Positions 9,510-17,712 of a stretch of 64,000 nt of DNA are shown in pieces. Origin of the DNA: Bacteroides fragilis (lineage in GTDB: Bacteria > Bacteroidota > Bacteroidia > Bacteroidales > DTGW01); the NCBI GenBank assembly GCA_945889005.1, contig CAMDBI010000012.1, positions 31,485 through 95,484 on the forward strand. The letters are read 5' to 3'. Made by a program: the position numbers and the translations under genes. The notes under the pieces were generated by a model. It had not been told where the DNA came from. It saw nothing but the letters and a program-made list of their open reading frames with translations, and did not search any database. Within the stretch, counting starts at the first letter, position 1. Every line of letters begins with the position of its first letter.

Positions 9510-10445
9510 ATGTCCGACGAACTTGATGATAAAAAGAGCAGGAGGAACTTTTTAAGAGATTTGGGTCTATTGGGTACTGGTGCTATTGCTGCTTCGGGTG
9601 CTTTGTATTTGGGAAAACAATACGAAAAAAAGAAGTTGGGTAAAAATATTAAATTACTCACACAGGATGGCAAAACAGTTGAATTTGATGGACATGAACT
9701 TAAATCGCTTACTCCACAACTAAGCGAGTTGCAGGAACGAGGACGAGAAGGAATTGAGGGCAGAAAATGGGTTATGGTAATTGACCTTTCGCGTTGTCGC
9801 AATGCCCGCAAATGTGTCGATGCATGCCAAGGAGCACATCAGTTAAAACCCGAGCAGTTTCACATGAACACCCTTCAGATGAAGGATTCGGAAAATGGAG
9901 CTCCATATTATATGCCCAAAACCTGTATGCATTGCGATAATCCTCCTTGTGTATCGGTATGCCCGGTAGATGCAACTTTTAAACGCAACGATGGCATTGT
10001 GCTTATCGACAATGAACGTTGTATCGGTTGTCGTTTCTGTATAGCAGCATGTCCATATTCTGCCCGTTCGTTCAACTGGTTCGATCCGCGCGATGCCGAA
10101 AAATATGCCAACCAACAATACGATGTTGAGCTTAATGTACCCCAGAAAAAAGGTACCATTACCAAATGCTTGTTTAGTGCCGACCGTTTGCGACTTAACG
10201 AGATGCCATACTGTGTTTCGAGTTGTCCCAATGGCGTATATTATTTTGGCGATGAGGTCGAAGATACCGTAACCAATGGCACTACCAAAGAAACTGTACG
10301 TTTTAGCGAACTTATCAAAAATAACGGAGGCTATCGATTGATGGAAGAATTGGGTCAAAAGCCACGCGTATACTATCTTCCTCCAAAAAATCCACTTTTC
10401 CCGATACCCGATAACGAAATATTGCCTGAAAATAAAACCACATGA
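9510..10445 (+). CDS. Tat-exported 4Fe-4S ferredoxin-like subunit (HybA/NrfC type)
   Basis: Start chosen at the ATG giving MSDELDDKKSRRNFLRDLG, so the twin-arginine signal RRNFLR is near the N-terminus; an upstream in-frame start would add 33 AT-rich codons. 311 residues. Four Cys motifs: CRNARKCVDAC, CMHCDNPPCVSVC, CIGCRFCIAAC and CLFSADRLRLNEMPYCVSSC. Motifs 2 and 3 are complete; motif 1 has Ala and motif 4 has Ser where the second Cys is expected. The protein should carry electrons from the NrfD subunit to a periplasmic acceptor. It overlaps the nrfD-like gene by 4 nt. No molybdopterin catalytic subunit is adjacent. Confidence 0.88.
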   Translation: MSDELDDKKSRRNFLRDLGLLGTGAIAASGALYLGKQYEKKKLGKNIKLLTQDGKTVEFDGHELKSLTPQLSELQERGREGIEGRKWVMVIDLSRCRNARKCVDACQGAHQLKPEQFHMNTLQMKDSENGAPYYMPKTCMHCDNPPCVSVCPVDATFKRNDGIVLIDNERCIGCRFCIAACPYSARSFNWFDPRDAEKYANQQYDVELNVPQKKGTITKCLFSADRLRLNEMPYCVSSCPNGVYYFGDEVEDTVTNGTTKETVRFSELIKNNGGYRLMEELGQKPRVYYLPPKNPLFPIPDNEILPENKTT

Positions 10446-11731
10446 AAGAGGCTATTATAAGTGACTTGACAAATCACCTGCGAATAAACAGGGCTTTTAT
10501 GATATGGATGACAATTTTGTCCATTTCATTGGGTATTTGTTTATATGCTTATTCAATACAGTTGCAACAAGGACTGGGTGTAACAGGTTTACGCGATTTT
10601 GTATCGTGGGGAATGTATATTTCTAACTTTGTGTTCTTTATTGCAACTAGTTTGGTTGGAATGCTTATTAGTTCGGTGCTAGGTCTTAACGGACAACGTT
10701 GGATTACCCCCATTTCGCGACTTGCCGAGATTATTTCATTTGCATTTGCTGCAGTTGCAGGTATGGTAATAGTTTCGGATATGGGTCGCCCCGATCGACT
10801 GCTCAACGTATTTATCCACGGGCGTTTTCAATCGCCCATATTGTGGGATGTTACTGTGGTAATTACTTACACAACTATTTGTCTGCTTTTGTGGTATATT
10901 CCATTGATACCCGATTTGGCAATTATAAAAAACAAAACAGGTTTACCCAAATGGCAACAGAAACTCTACGAATTGTTGTCGATAGACTGGAAGGGTAACG
11001 ACGAGCAAAAAGCACTTATGAAAAGAGCCATGTTTATATTGTTAATATTGGTAATTCCTATTGCATTGGCAATTCATACAGTAACATCGTGGTTGTTTGC
11101 AGTAACTCCTCGTGCAGGCTGGGCTTCAACCATATTTGGACCATATTTTGTAACCGGGGCTTTTGTTTCGGGTACATCGGCAGTAATTGTAGCCATGTTT
11201 ATTTTCCGAAAAATATATAAACTCGAGAAATACATTACCGAATATCATTTTAATAAAATAGGTAAATTGCTATTGTTAGTATCCTTTGTCTATTTATATT
11301 TCAATATCAACGAATTTTTGGTTCCCGGCTACCGAATGCCAAAATTTGAAGGAGCACATATACACGAATTGTTTTCGGGGCACCATGCTGTATTGTTTTG
11401 GTCGGTACAGTTATTGGGACTAATTTTACCAATGGCTTTTTTGTTTTTGAAACCCATGCGCAAACCATTGCCGATATTCATCATCGGACTTTTTGTATTA
11501 GTAGGATCGTGGTTTAAACGTTATTTGATTGTTGTACCGACACAGGAACACCCGTTTTTGCCTCGTCAGAATGTGCCCGAAAATTTCATGATATATACCC
11601 CAACGGCAATAGAAATATTGGTAACCATTGGGCCAATTATAATGGTACTTATGATTGTGTCGGTATTGGCAAAGTTATTTCCATTGGTGCCGATTGAGGA
11701 GACTGTGCATGAAAAAAGTGAAAATGAATAA
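10442..11731 (+). CDS. NrfD/PsrC-type menaquinol-oxidising membrane subunit
   Basis: 429 residues, nine to ten predicted membrane helices. The second helix region GLRDFVSWGMYISNFVFF and GRPDRLLNVFIHGRFQSPILWD match the NrfD/PsrC/ActC family, which binds (mena)quinol in the membrane. It overlaps the FeS protein gene by 4 nt, meaning translational coupling and a probable complex. With the cytochrome c downstream it would form a quinol:cytochrome c oxidoreductase module analogous to the core of alternative complex III, but without the large ActA/ActB subunits next to it. The role as electron donor to the caa3 oxidase is inferred from context. Confidence 0.88.
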   Translation: MKEAIISDLTNHLRINRAFMIWMTILSISLGICLYAYSIQLQQGLGVTGLRDFVSWGMYISNFVFFIATSLVGMLISSVLGLNGQRWITPISRLAEIISFAFAAVAGMVIVSDMGRPDRLLNVFIHGRFQSPILWDVTVVITYTTICLLLWYIPLIPDLAIIKNKTGLPKWQQKLYELLSIDWKGNDEQKALMKRAMFILLILVIPIALAIHTVTSWLFAVTPRAGWASTIFGPYFVTGAFVSGTSAVIVAMFIFRKIYKLEKYITEYHFNKIGKLLLLVSFVYLYFNINEFLVPGYRMPKFEGAHIHELFSGHHAVLFWSVQLLGLILPMAFLFLKPMRKPLPIFIIGLFVLVGSWFKRYLIVVPTQEHPFLPRQNVPENFMIYTPTAIEILVTIGPIIMVLMIVSVLAKLFPLVPIEETVHEKSENE

Positions 11732-11734
11732 ATG

Positions 11735-11778
11735 AATAAATGTGAAAATATGCAAATTAGCAAATGTGCAAATAAAAG
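11735..11778. repeat. Short AAATGTG/CAAATTAG heptamer-like repeat
   Basis: The stretch just before the cytochrome c start repeats variants of aaatgtg, aaatatg, caaatta and caaatgtg. The same family occurs at 15.59, 17.67, 38.5, 45.2 and 46.13 kb, always between genes or at gene starts. Here it encodes an optional, Lys/Cys-rich 17-codon extension of the next gene that is unlikely to be translated. Confidence 0.6.
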
Positions 11779-11782
11779 AACC

Positions 11783-12685
11783 ATGAAATTTATTTTTTTA
11801 TTAATAATAGCTTTTTTGCCGAATATAGCTGGTGCTCAAGACTGGTTTGTTCCTGAGGACAAGAAGCAACAAGTAGCTCCCTTTGAGTTTACTGATGCTA
11901 CACGTAATATAGGTGAAGATTTGTACAACAAGAACTGCGCTTCGTGCCATGGGCAACCGGGCAAAAACAATTTTATTCAACTTGCGCCACCTCCGGGCGA
12001 CCCCGCATCTAAAATATATCAGGCAAATACCGATGGCGATATGTTTTTTAAAATAAGCGAAGGTCGTGTAGCTATGCCATCGTTCAAAAATTCTTTAGAC
12101 CCCGATCAACGTTGGCAGATTATTTCGTATATACGCAGTTTTAATAAAGATTATAAGCAACCTGAGCCTGTTAGTGCTGCTGTTAGTGCTTTGACCGGGA
12201 AAATTAAAATTAATATAGTACATTACAACGATAAAAAAGAACTTATAGTAACTGTTCGTCAGGTAGATGGTGCAAGTATCAAGCCAGTTGTAGGTTATCA
12301 GATCAATCTCTTTGCAGTTCGTTACTTTGGCAACCTTACCATAGATGAGCCCCGAACGACTAATAACAATGGAAATGCTGTTTTCAAGCTGCCCGAAAAT
12401 TTACCGGGCGACACAATGGGTCTGATAAAATTTAAAGTAAAGGTTATAAACGAATTGGCTAATATTTCAATTCAAAAGGACACTATTTTGAAAGCTGGAA
12501 TACCTGCGAAGTATGAGAAAATGCGCGACAAACGAACTATGTGGAACCATCGGAGCATGGCTCCATTGTGGCTGGTTGTGAGCTATTCGTTGCTTGTATT
12601 AGGAGTATGGGGTACAATATTGTATATAATGTTTTTATTGAAAAAAATAAAAGAATCGTCAACCAAAACTACTAAAAATGAATAA
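11783..12685 (+). CDS. Membrane-anchored monoheme cytochrome c
   Basis: Start set at ATG 11783 because it begins a good signal peptide (MKFIFLLIIAFLPNIAGAQ); the longer start at 11732 lies in repeat sequence. 300 residues. Heme site CASCH near residue 52, Met ligand probably in AMPSFKN near 98. A beta-sandwich-like domain follows (about 135-235), then a C-terminal membrane helix (about 260-285). Likely the periplasmic electron carrier of the FeS/NrfD module, passing electrons to the caa3 oxidase. It overlaps the next gene by 8 nt. Confidence 0.87.
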   Translation: MKFIFLLIIAFLPNIAGAQDWFVPEDKKQQVAPFEFTDATRNIGEDLYNKNCASCHGQPGKNNFIQLAPPPGDPASKIYQANTDGDMFFKISEGRVAMPSFKNSLDPDQRWQIISYIRSFNKDYKQPEPVSAAVSALTGKIKINIVHYNDKKELIVTVRQVDGASIKPVVGYQINLFAVRYFGNLTIDEPRTTNNNGNAVFKLPENLPGDTMGLIKFKVKVINELANISIQKDTILKAGIPAKYEKMRDKRTMWNHRSMAPLWLVVSYSLLVLGVWGTILYIMFLLKKIKESSTKTTKNE

Positions 12686-13046
12686 ATTAACTGAAATTGG
12701 AAGAATTGTTTTTGCCATTCCTTTTTTGATATTTGGGTTTAACCATTTTATCAATTGGCAAGCTTTGGCCGATATTTATCCGCATAAGGATTATATCGGA
12801 GTATATTCAATGTTGCTCACCGGAGCAGGACTTATTGCAGTGTCGATAAGCATCATATTGAAGAAATACATAAAGATAAGCTGTTTGTTGTTGGCCTTTA
12901 TGTTATTGCTTTTTATATTGACCATTCATATACCCGAGTTATTCTCCGATTCGACAGCTACCCAATCTATGGCTCAAATGCTAAAAGACATTGGTCTTAT
13001 GGGGGGAGCATTGATGATAGCTGGTCTTTATCCCGATAAAAAATAA
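12678..13046 (+). CDS. DoxX-like small membrane protein
   Basis: 122 residues with four predicted membrane helices. The start MNKLTEIGRIVFAIPFLIFG and the following GFNHF resemble DoxX/DoxD-like proteins, often found near terminal oxidases. It overlaps the cytochrome c gene by 8 nt and precedes the SCO1 gene by 18 nt, so it belongs to the respiratory operon. Biochemical function is not known; the family call is tentative because such short four-helix proteins have few fixed residues. Confidence 0.68.
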   Translation: MNKLTEIGRIVFAIPFLIFGFNHFINWQALADIYPHKDYIGVYSMLLTGAGLIAVSISIILKKYIKISCLLLAFMLLLFILTIHIPELFSDSTATQSMAQMLKDIGLMGGALMIAGLYPDKK

Positions 13047-13064
13047 ATTCTTATACTATTCAAA

Positions 13065-13826
13065 ATGAATAAATTATTTTTTCTGTTAAGTGTTTTTATC
13101 ACAATTCAAGCACATTCGCAAGTATTTAATGGCAACCAATATGAAGTTGGAGTCGATGAGCAATTGGGCGACACCATACCTTTGGATCTTAAGTTTATAA
13201 ACGAATCGAACGATACCATCAGGTTGGGCGATTTGATAGATCGTCCCACCATTTTCTCGTTTGTGTATTTTGATTGTCCGGGACTTTGTAGTCCACTTCA
13301 ACAGGGAGTTTCGGATGTCATTGATCAGTCTGATCTTATTCTTGGTAAGGATTATAGATCTATCACTATAAGTTTTAATTATCAAGACGATCCCGTAAAA
13401 GCCGGACAAAAAAAGAAAAATTTTGCCAGTTGTGTGAGTAAAGATAAGTGTCAGCATTGGTACTACTTAACATCCGATAGTGCGACCATAAATACTATGT
13501 TGCGTTCGATAGGTTATCATATTAAGATATCGGGAGTCGATTATATTCACCCCTCGGGTATTGTTGTGGTTAGTCCTCAGGGTAAAATTACACGGTATTT
13601 ATATGGTTTGACCTTCAATCCCTTCGATTTTAAGATGTCTATTATTGAATCTCAGAAAGGACTTGCTAGACCAGCTATAAGCAAAGCGCTCGATTTTTGT
13701 TTTGCATACGAACCAGATGGTAAGCGATATTCGTTACAGGTTATGAAAATATCGGCTTCAATAATAATTTTTCTAGCATTGATATTTTTGGGAGTTTTAG
13801 TATTTAAAAGAAAAAAGAGTAGATGA
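13065..13826 (+). CDS. SCO1/SenC copper chaperone for cytochrome oxidase
   Basis: 253 residues: signal peptide (MNKLFFLLSVFITIQAHSQ), thioredoxin-like SCO domain and a C-terminal membrane helix (about 225-245). The copper-binding CxxxC is in FDCPGLCSPL (about residues 72-78) and the partner His is in DYIHPSGIVVV, as in Sco proteins that load the Cu-A centre of subunit II. The extra Cys pair SCVSKDKC is noted but not part of the usual site. Its place directly before the oxidase subunit genes supports the role. A tandem repeat separates it from subunit I. Confidence 0.93.
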   Translation: MNKLFFLLSVFITIQAHSQVFNGNQYEVGVDEQLGDTIPLDLKFINESNDTIRLGDLIDRPTIFSFVYFDCPGLCSPLQQGVSDVIDQSDLILGKDYRSITISFNYQDDPVKAGQKKKNFASCVSKDKCQHWYYLTSDSATINTMLRSIGYHIKISGVDYIHPSGIVVVSPQGKITRYLYGLTFNPFDFKMSIIESQKGLARPAISKALDFCFAYEPDGKRYSLQVMKISASIIIFLALIFLGVLVFKRKKSR

Positions 13827-13955
13827 GTAGTTGAGTAGATGAGTAGATGAGTAGATGAGTAGATGAGTAGTCGAGTAGATGAGTAGATGAGTAGATGAGT
13901 AGATGAGTAGTCGAGTAGTTGAGTAGATGAGTAGTCGAGTAGTTGAGTAGTTTGA
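13826..13955. repeat. Octanucleotide tandem repeat (GAGTAGAT)
   Basis: About 16 head-to-tail copies of gagtagat with variants gagtagtc and gagtagtt. It fills the gap between the SCO1 and subunit I genes and begins at the SCO1 stop codon. Length may vary by slippage. No hairpin potential is seen, so it is not an obvious terminator. Confidence 0.92.
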
Positions 13956-13990
13956 TAAATTGTAGCTAGTAAGAATTTAGAAATTAAAAA

Positions 13991-15589
13991 ATGAGTACAG
14001 CAATAGAACAAAGTTATATACACAACGGAAGCAAATACAAAGGTTTGCTTGGATGGCTAACAACGGTCGACCACAAGCGCATAGGGCTAATGTATTTGTA
14101 TGCCGTAGTCGCGTTTTTCTTTATCGGAGGTTTGTTGGGTGGTGTTATGCGAACCGAATTACAATCGCCAGGAGAAGATTTTATTAGTCCTCAAATGTAT
14201 AATGCTGTGTTTACTGTACATGGAGTAATCATGATTTTTTTGGTTGTTATTCCTGGCTTAACAGCCATATTCGGCAATTTCTTTCTGCCTTTGATGATTG
14301 GGGCTCGCGATGTTTCATTTCCCCGTTTGAATTTACTATCGTTTTATCTGTATGTGATCGGTGCGATTTTTGCAGTTATATCATTATTTATGGGCGATGG
14401 TCCACCCGATACCGGTTGGACATTTTATGCACCTTACAGTACCACATCCCATACGAATGTTGTAGCAGCTGTAACAGCAGCATTTATATTAGGATTTTCG
14501 TCGATTCTTACAGGTGTCAATTTTATAGTAAGCATTCATCGACTTCGTTGTAAAGGAATGACATGGTTCAAAATGCCACTCTTTCCATGGTCGCTATATG
14601 CTACTGCTTGGATTCAAGTATTGGCAACCCCAATAGTTGGTATTACCTTGCTTATGATTATAGCCGAACGCTGGCTAAAGATTGGATTTTTCGATCCTAG
14701 TTTAGGGGGCGATCCTATTTTGTACCAGCATTTGTTTTGGATATATTCACATCCGGCTGTGTATGTAATGATTTTGCCTGCTATGGGTGTTGTGTCTGAG
14801 ATTATTCCAACATTTAGCCAACGTCGAATATTTGGTTACAAAGCCATAGCGCTTTCGAGTATTGCCATTGCAGCAGTTGGCTATCTGGTATGGGGACATC
14901 ACATGTACACCTCTGGTATGAGCGATACAGCTCGTTGGGTGTTTAGCTTTCTTACCTTTATTGTTGCAGTACCAAGTGCTGTTAAGGTCTTTAACTGGAT
15001 TGCAACTATGTACAAGGGTTCTATCGATGTAAAACCTCCATTTCTGTATGTCTTGTTTTTTATGTCGAACTTTCTAATTGGCGGTCTTACCGGTTTGATA
15101 TTAGGCTCGCTAACAACAGATATGTATGTGCACGACACTGCTTTTGTGGTAGCGCATTTTCATTACATCATATTTGGAGGAATGGGATTTGCCTTTATAG
15201 CAGCTATACATTATTGGTTTCCAAAGATGTGGGGTCGAATGTACAACATCCGTCGTGCCAACTGGGCTGCAGTAATAACATTTGTTGGGTTTCAAATCTT
15301 ATATTTTCCACAGTTTATAATAGGTATGCAGGGTATGCCGCGCCGATATTTCGACTATTTGCCCGAATATCATTGGGGACATGCACATTCGGGAATTGGA
15401 GCAATTGTTTTAGGAGTTGGGTTTATACTTATGATGTATAATTTTGCTCGTAGCAGCAAAAAAGGTGAAATTGCTTCCGAAAACCCATGGAATGGACTTA
15501 CTCTGGAGTGGAAAACCGCTTCGCCTCCAGTGTTCGAAAATTTCGAACAATTACCTGAAGTGACCGAAGGGCCTTATGAATATAAATAA
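13991..15589 (+). CDS. ctaD: Cytochrome c oxidase subunit I (A2-type, caa3)
   Basis: 532 residues, twelve or more membrane helices. Cu-B/heme ligands are visible: VHGVIMIF (heme a His), YSHPAVYVMILP (Cu-B His and cross-linked Tyr), WGHHMYTSGM (two Cu-B His) and AHFHYIIFGG (heme ligands). The Glu of A1-type HPEVY is replaced by Ala and preceded by Tyr-Ser, the YSHPxV pattern of A2-type heme-copper oxidases. It reduces O2 to water and pumps protons at the inner membrane. First of the four structural subunits in the unusual order I-III-IV-II. Confidence 0.97.
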   Translation: MSTAIEQSYIHNGSKYKGLLGWLTTVDHKRIGLMYLYAVVAFFFIGGLLGGVMRTELQSPGEDFISPQMYNAVFTVHGVIMIFLVVIPGLTAIFGNFFLPLMIGARDVSFPRLNLLSFYLYVIGAIFAVISLFMGDGPPDTGWTFYAPYSTTSHTNVVAAVTAAFILGFSSILTGVNFIVSIHRLRCKGMTWFKMPLFPWSLYATAWIQVLATPIVGITLLMIIAERWLKIGFFDPSLGGDPILYQHLFWIYSHPAVYVMILPAMGVVSEIIPTFSQRRIFGYKAIALSSIAIAAVGYLVWGHHMYTSGMSDTARWVFSFLTFIVAVPSAVKVFNWIATMYKGSIDVKPPFLYVLFFMSNFLIGGLTGLILGSLTTDMYVHDTAFVVAHFHYIIFGGMGFAFIAAIHYWFPKMWGRMYNIRRANWAAVITFVGFQILYFPQFIIGMQGMPRRYFDYLPEYHWGHAHSGIGAIVLGVGFILMMYNFARSSKKGEIASENPWNGLTLEWKTASPPVFENFEQLPEVTEGPYEYK

Positions 15590-15634
15590 ATGTGAAAATT
15601 ACGAATGTGGAAATTTGCAAATGAATAAAATGTA
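15588..15634. repeat. AAATGTGAAAATTACGAATGTG-type short repeat
   Basis: The gap after subunit I repeats variants of aaatgtg, aaatttgc and gaatgtg, the same 7-mer family as at 11.74 and 17.67 kb. Copies in three gaps of one operon suggest that the family spreads into intergenic spacers. Confidence 0.6.
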
Positions 15635-15642
15635 AAAAAGAT

Positions 15643-16257
15643 ATGTCATCAGAAATTCATCACGACGAACACCGCGACGATTACGGTTCAAAGCTGGGAA
15701 TGTGGATTTTTATTTTTTCAGAATTGTTTTTCTTTTCCGGACTTTTTATTGTTTATGCTGTTTTTAGATCGAAATATCTCGACGATTTTCATATAGCTTC
15801 GTCGCAGCTCAATGTTTTTGTTGGATCGCTCAATACGGTCATACTCATGTTTAGTAGTATGACTATTACTATGGCTATTACTGCAATGCAAAAAAACAAT
15901 TTGAAACTTTCGCGTAATTTAACTGGGATTACACTATTGCTTGGTATTATATTTTTGATTAACAAATACTTTGAATGGGCTCATAAAATCGAGCTTGGTT
16001 TATACCCGGGTTCTGAAATAATGCTCACACTCAAACACGGGCAAATCATGTTTTTCGGGCTTTATTATTTTATGACCGGCTTACATGCTTTGCATATACT
16101 TATTGGACTTGTATTGCTCACGATTGTTTACGTTCGAATAGGTAACAAGACAATAGATCAAAATAAATATGCATTGCTCGAAAATTCGTCGCTTTACTGG
16201 CATTTGGTCGATGTAATATGGATTTTTTTGTTTCCGTTGTTGTATTTGATAAATTAG
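15643..16257 (+). CDS. ctaE: Cytochrome c oxidase subunit III
   Basis: 204 residues with five membrane helices, the short bacterial form. GMWIFIFSELFFFSGLF and the later GLHALHILIGL (about residues 147-157) are typical subunit III motifs; the Glu in the first helix region (SELFFF) is the conserved acidic residue. It is part of the oxidase complex in the inner membrane and supports subunit I stability. It starts 53 nt after subunit I, the gap being mostly repeat. Confidence 0.95.
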   Translation: MSSEIHHDEHRDDYGSKLGMWIFIFSELFFFSGLFIVYAVFRSKYLDDFHIASSQLNVFVGSLNTVILMFSSMTITMAITAMQKNNLKLSRNLTGITLLLGIIFLINKYFEWAHKIELGLYPGSEIMLTLKHGQIMFFGLYYFMTGLHALHILIGLVLLTIVYVRIGNKTIDQNKYALLENSSLYWHLVDVIWIFLFPLLYLIN

Positions 16258-16393
16258 TGCAATTAAATTATAAAGTTTCGGTTAAAGCTAAATATAGCAC
16301 ATTTCATTGCCGGAGGTTTAAACTTACGGCAATGAATATTAAATGATTGCGGGCTTTAGCCCGAAATATAATAAATTATTGAAAATTAATAAT
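16258..16393. repeat. Intergenic inverted repeats (CATTGCCG and CGGGCTTTAGCCCG)
   Basis: Two small palindromic modules lie between subunits III and IV: CATTGCCG (about 16303) pairing with CGGCAATG (about 16326), an 8 bp stem, and the near-perfect palindrome CGGGCTTTAGCCCG (about 16349-16362). They may act as processing or attenuation sites within the operon, but look more like a dispersed intergenic repeat. Confidence 0.65.
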
Positions 16394-16672
16394 ATGGATA
16401 CACATCAAATAACATCATACCGAACCAATGCATTTGTATTGGTTGTGCTTTTGGCATTGTTGGCTATAAATTTATTTTTAGCGGTTGTCGATCTTGGAAA
16501 GTGGAACCTATTGGCCATATTATTGTTGGCATCGGTTCAGGTAACAATAGTTCTCAATTGGTTCATGCATCTCAATCAGGCTCGTTGGTATTTAAAAGTA
16601 ATGGCGGGGGCTGTTTTTTTGCTCATTGGAATTGTTATTGTAATTACTTTTTTCGATTATTTGTTGAGATAA
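16394..16672 (+). CDS. Cytochrome c oxidase subunit IV family protein
   Basis: Start set at ATG 16394 (MDTHQITSYRTNAFVLVV), since the upstream alternative runs through palindromic repeat. 92 residues with three predicted membrane helices, and the motif VNWFMHLN-like LNWFMHLNQARWYLK, typical of the small prokaryotic subunit IV of caa3/cbaa3 oxidases. Its role is structural. It lies between the subunit III and II genes. Confidence 0.88.
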   Translation: MDTHQITSYRTNAFVLVVLLALLAINLFLAVVDLGKWNLLAILLLASVQVTIVLNWFMHLNQARWYLKVMAGAVFLLIGIVIVITFFDYLLR

Positions 16673-16675
16673 AAA

Positions 16676-16710
16676 TTATAAACACAGAGACACAGAGGCA
16701 CAGAGCAAAT
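16676..16710. repeat. ACACAGAG octamer repeat
   Basis: Three copies of the 8-mer acacagag/gcacagag in the gap before subunit II. Another short tandem family in a spacer of the same operon. Confidence 0.6.
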
Positions 16711-16744
16711 CTCAAGTGCTTGTCTTTTACATAAGATCTGAAAT

Positions 16745-17671
16745 ATGATGGATTTTCAAAGAGCTTCGAATTTGGCAGAGGGAATAGATAAATCGTTTTA
16801 TCTAATTATTGGTATAGACATTTTCTTTTTTGTGCTACTGATAACACTGATGTTGATTTTTGTATTTCGATATAGTAGAAAGCGACATCCCAAGGCCGTT
16901 CAAATTAAAGAGCACGCTTGGTTGGAATTGACTTGGCTTATTGTGCCTTTGATATTGGTATTGTTTATGTTTTTTTATACCTACAAAAAATATTTGCCTA
17001 CCCGCAATGTGCCTAAAGATGCTATGAATATTACAGCGATAGCTCGTATGTGGAGTTGGGAATTTGTGTATGCCAATGGCAAAAGTTCCGATAAATTGTA
17101 TTTGCCCATTAATAAGGCCGTAAAACTCAATCTTAAAGCAACAGATGTAGTTCACAGTATTTACATCCCAGCATTTAGATTGAAAGAAGATATGGTTCCG
17201 GGCAAAGACGACAATTATATGTGGTTTATCCCTACACGTAAAGATACCTTCGAGGTTTTTTGTACCGAATACTGTGGGGTTCGGCATGCATATATGTTAA
17301 CTAAGGCTATTGTAATCGATTCAACATCTTTTAGCGAATGGCTTGCTAATGTTGAAATTAAAAAAGGGAAAGACCAACTGCCAGGGTTCGAATTGTTGAA
17401 AAATAATTCATGTATCGGTTGTCATTCGACCGATGGTTCGAGGCTAGTTGGCCCTAGCTTTAAAGATATATTTGGACAAGAACGATTGGTTGAAACACCA
17501 TTGGGAGAAAAAAAAGTGATAGTAGACAAGGTTTATATCAAAAGAGCCATTATCGACCCCGATGCTGAACTTGTAAAAGGCTATAACAAAGGACTCATGC
17601 GTACATATAAAGATGTACTGAAGGAAGAAGATTTGGATAAAATTGTTGAGTATTTGAAAGCGAAGGAGTAG
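16745..17671 (+). CDS. ctaC: Cytochrome c oxidase subunit II fused to cytochrome c (caa3)
   Basis: 308 residues. Two N-terminal membrane helices (about 17-42 and 58-78), a Cu-A cupredoxin domain with His in VVHSIYIPAF and CTEYCGVRHAYM (C-x3-C-x3-H-x2-M), and a C-terminal cytochrome c domain with CIGCH near residue 226 and Met in GLMRTY. This fusion defines the caa3 type, where electrons come from a cytochrome rather than directly from quinol. A second ATG at 16748 is an equally good start. It follows subunit IV, so II comes last in the cluster. Confidence 0.96.
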   Translation: MMDFQRASNLAEGIDKSFYLIIGIDIFFFVLLITLMLIFVFRYSRKRHPKAVQIKEHAWLELTWLIVPLILVLFMFFYTYKKYLPTRNVPKDAMNITAIARMWSWEFVYANGKSSDKLYLPINKAVKLNLKATDVVHSIYIPAFRLKEDMVPGKDDNYMWFIPTRKDTFEVFCTEYCGVRHAYMLTKAIVIDSTSFSEWLANVEIKKGKDQLPGFELLKNNSCIGCHSTDGSRLVGPSFKDIFGQERLVETPLGEKKVIVDKVYIKRAIIDPDAELVKGYNKGLMRTYKDVLKEEDLDKIVEYLKAKE

Positions 17672-17712
17672 AAATAAATTTGAAAATGGACAAATTTGAA
17701 AATTTGAAAATG
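17672..17712. repeat. AAATTTGAAAATG-type short repeat over the ctaB start
   Basis: Variants of aaatttg and aaaatgga/aaaatgaa overlap the possible start codons of the next gene. Same family as at 11.74 and 15.59 kb. The repeat creates several candidate starts for ctaB. Confidence 0.6.

Noticed and set aside
13652..14023. Leftward open frame rich in LLDYSST repeats
   Set aside because: It comes from the GAGTAGAT repeat and overlaps SCO1 and subunit I on the other strand.
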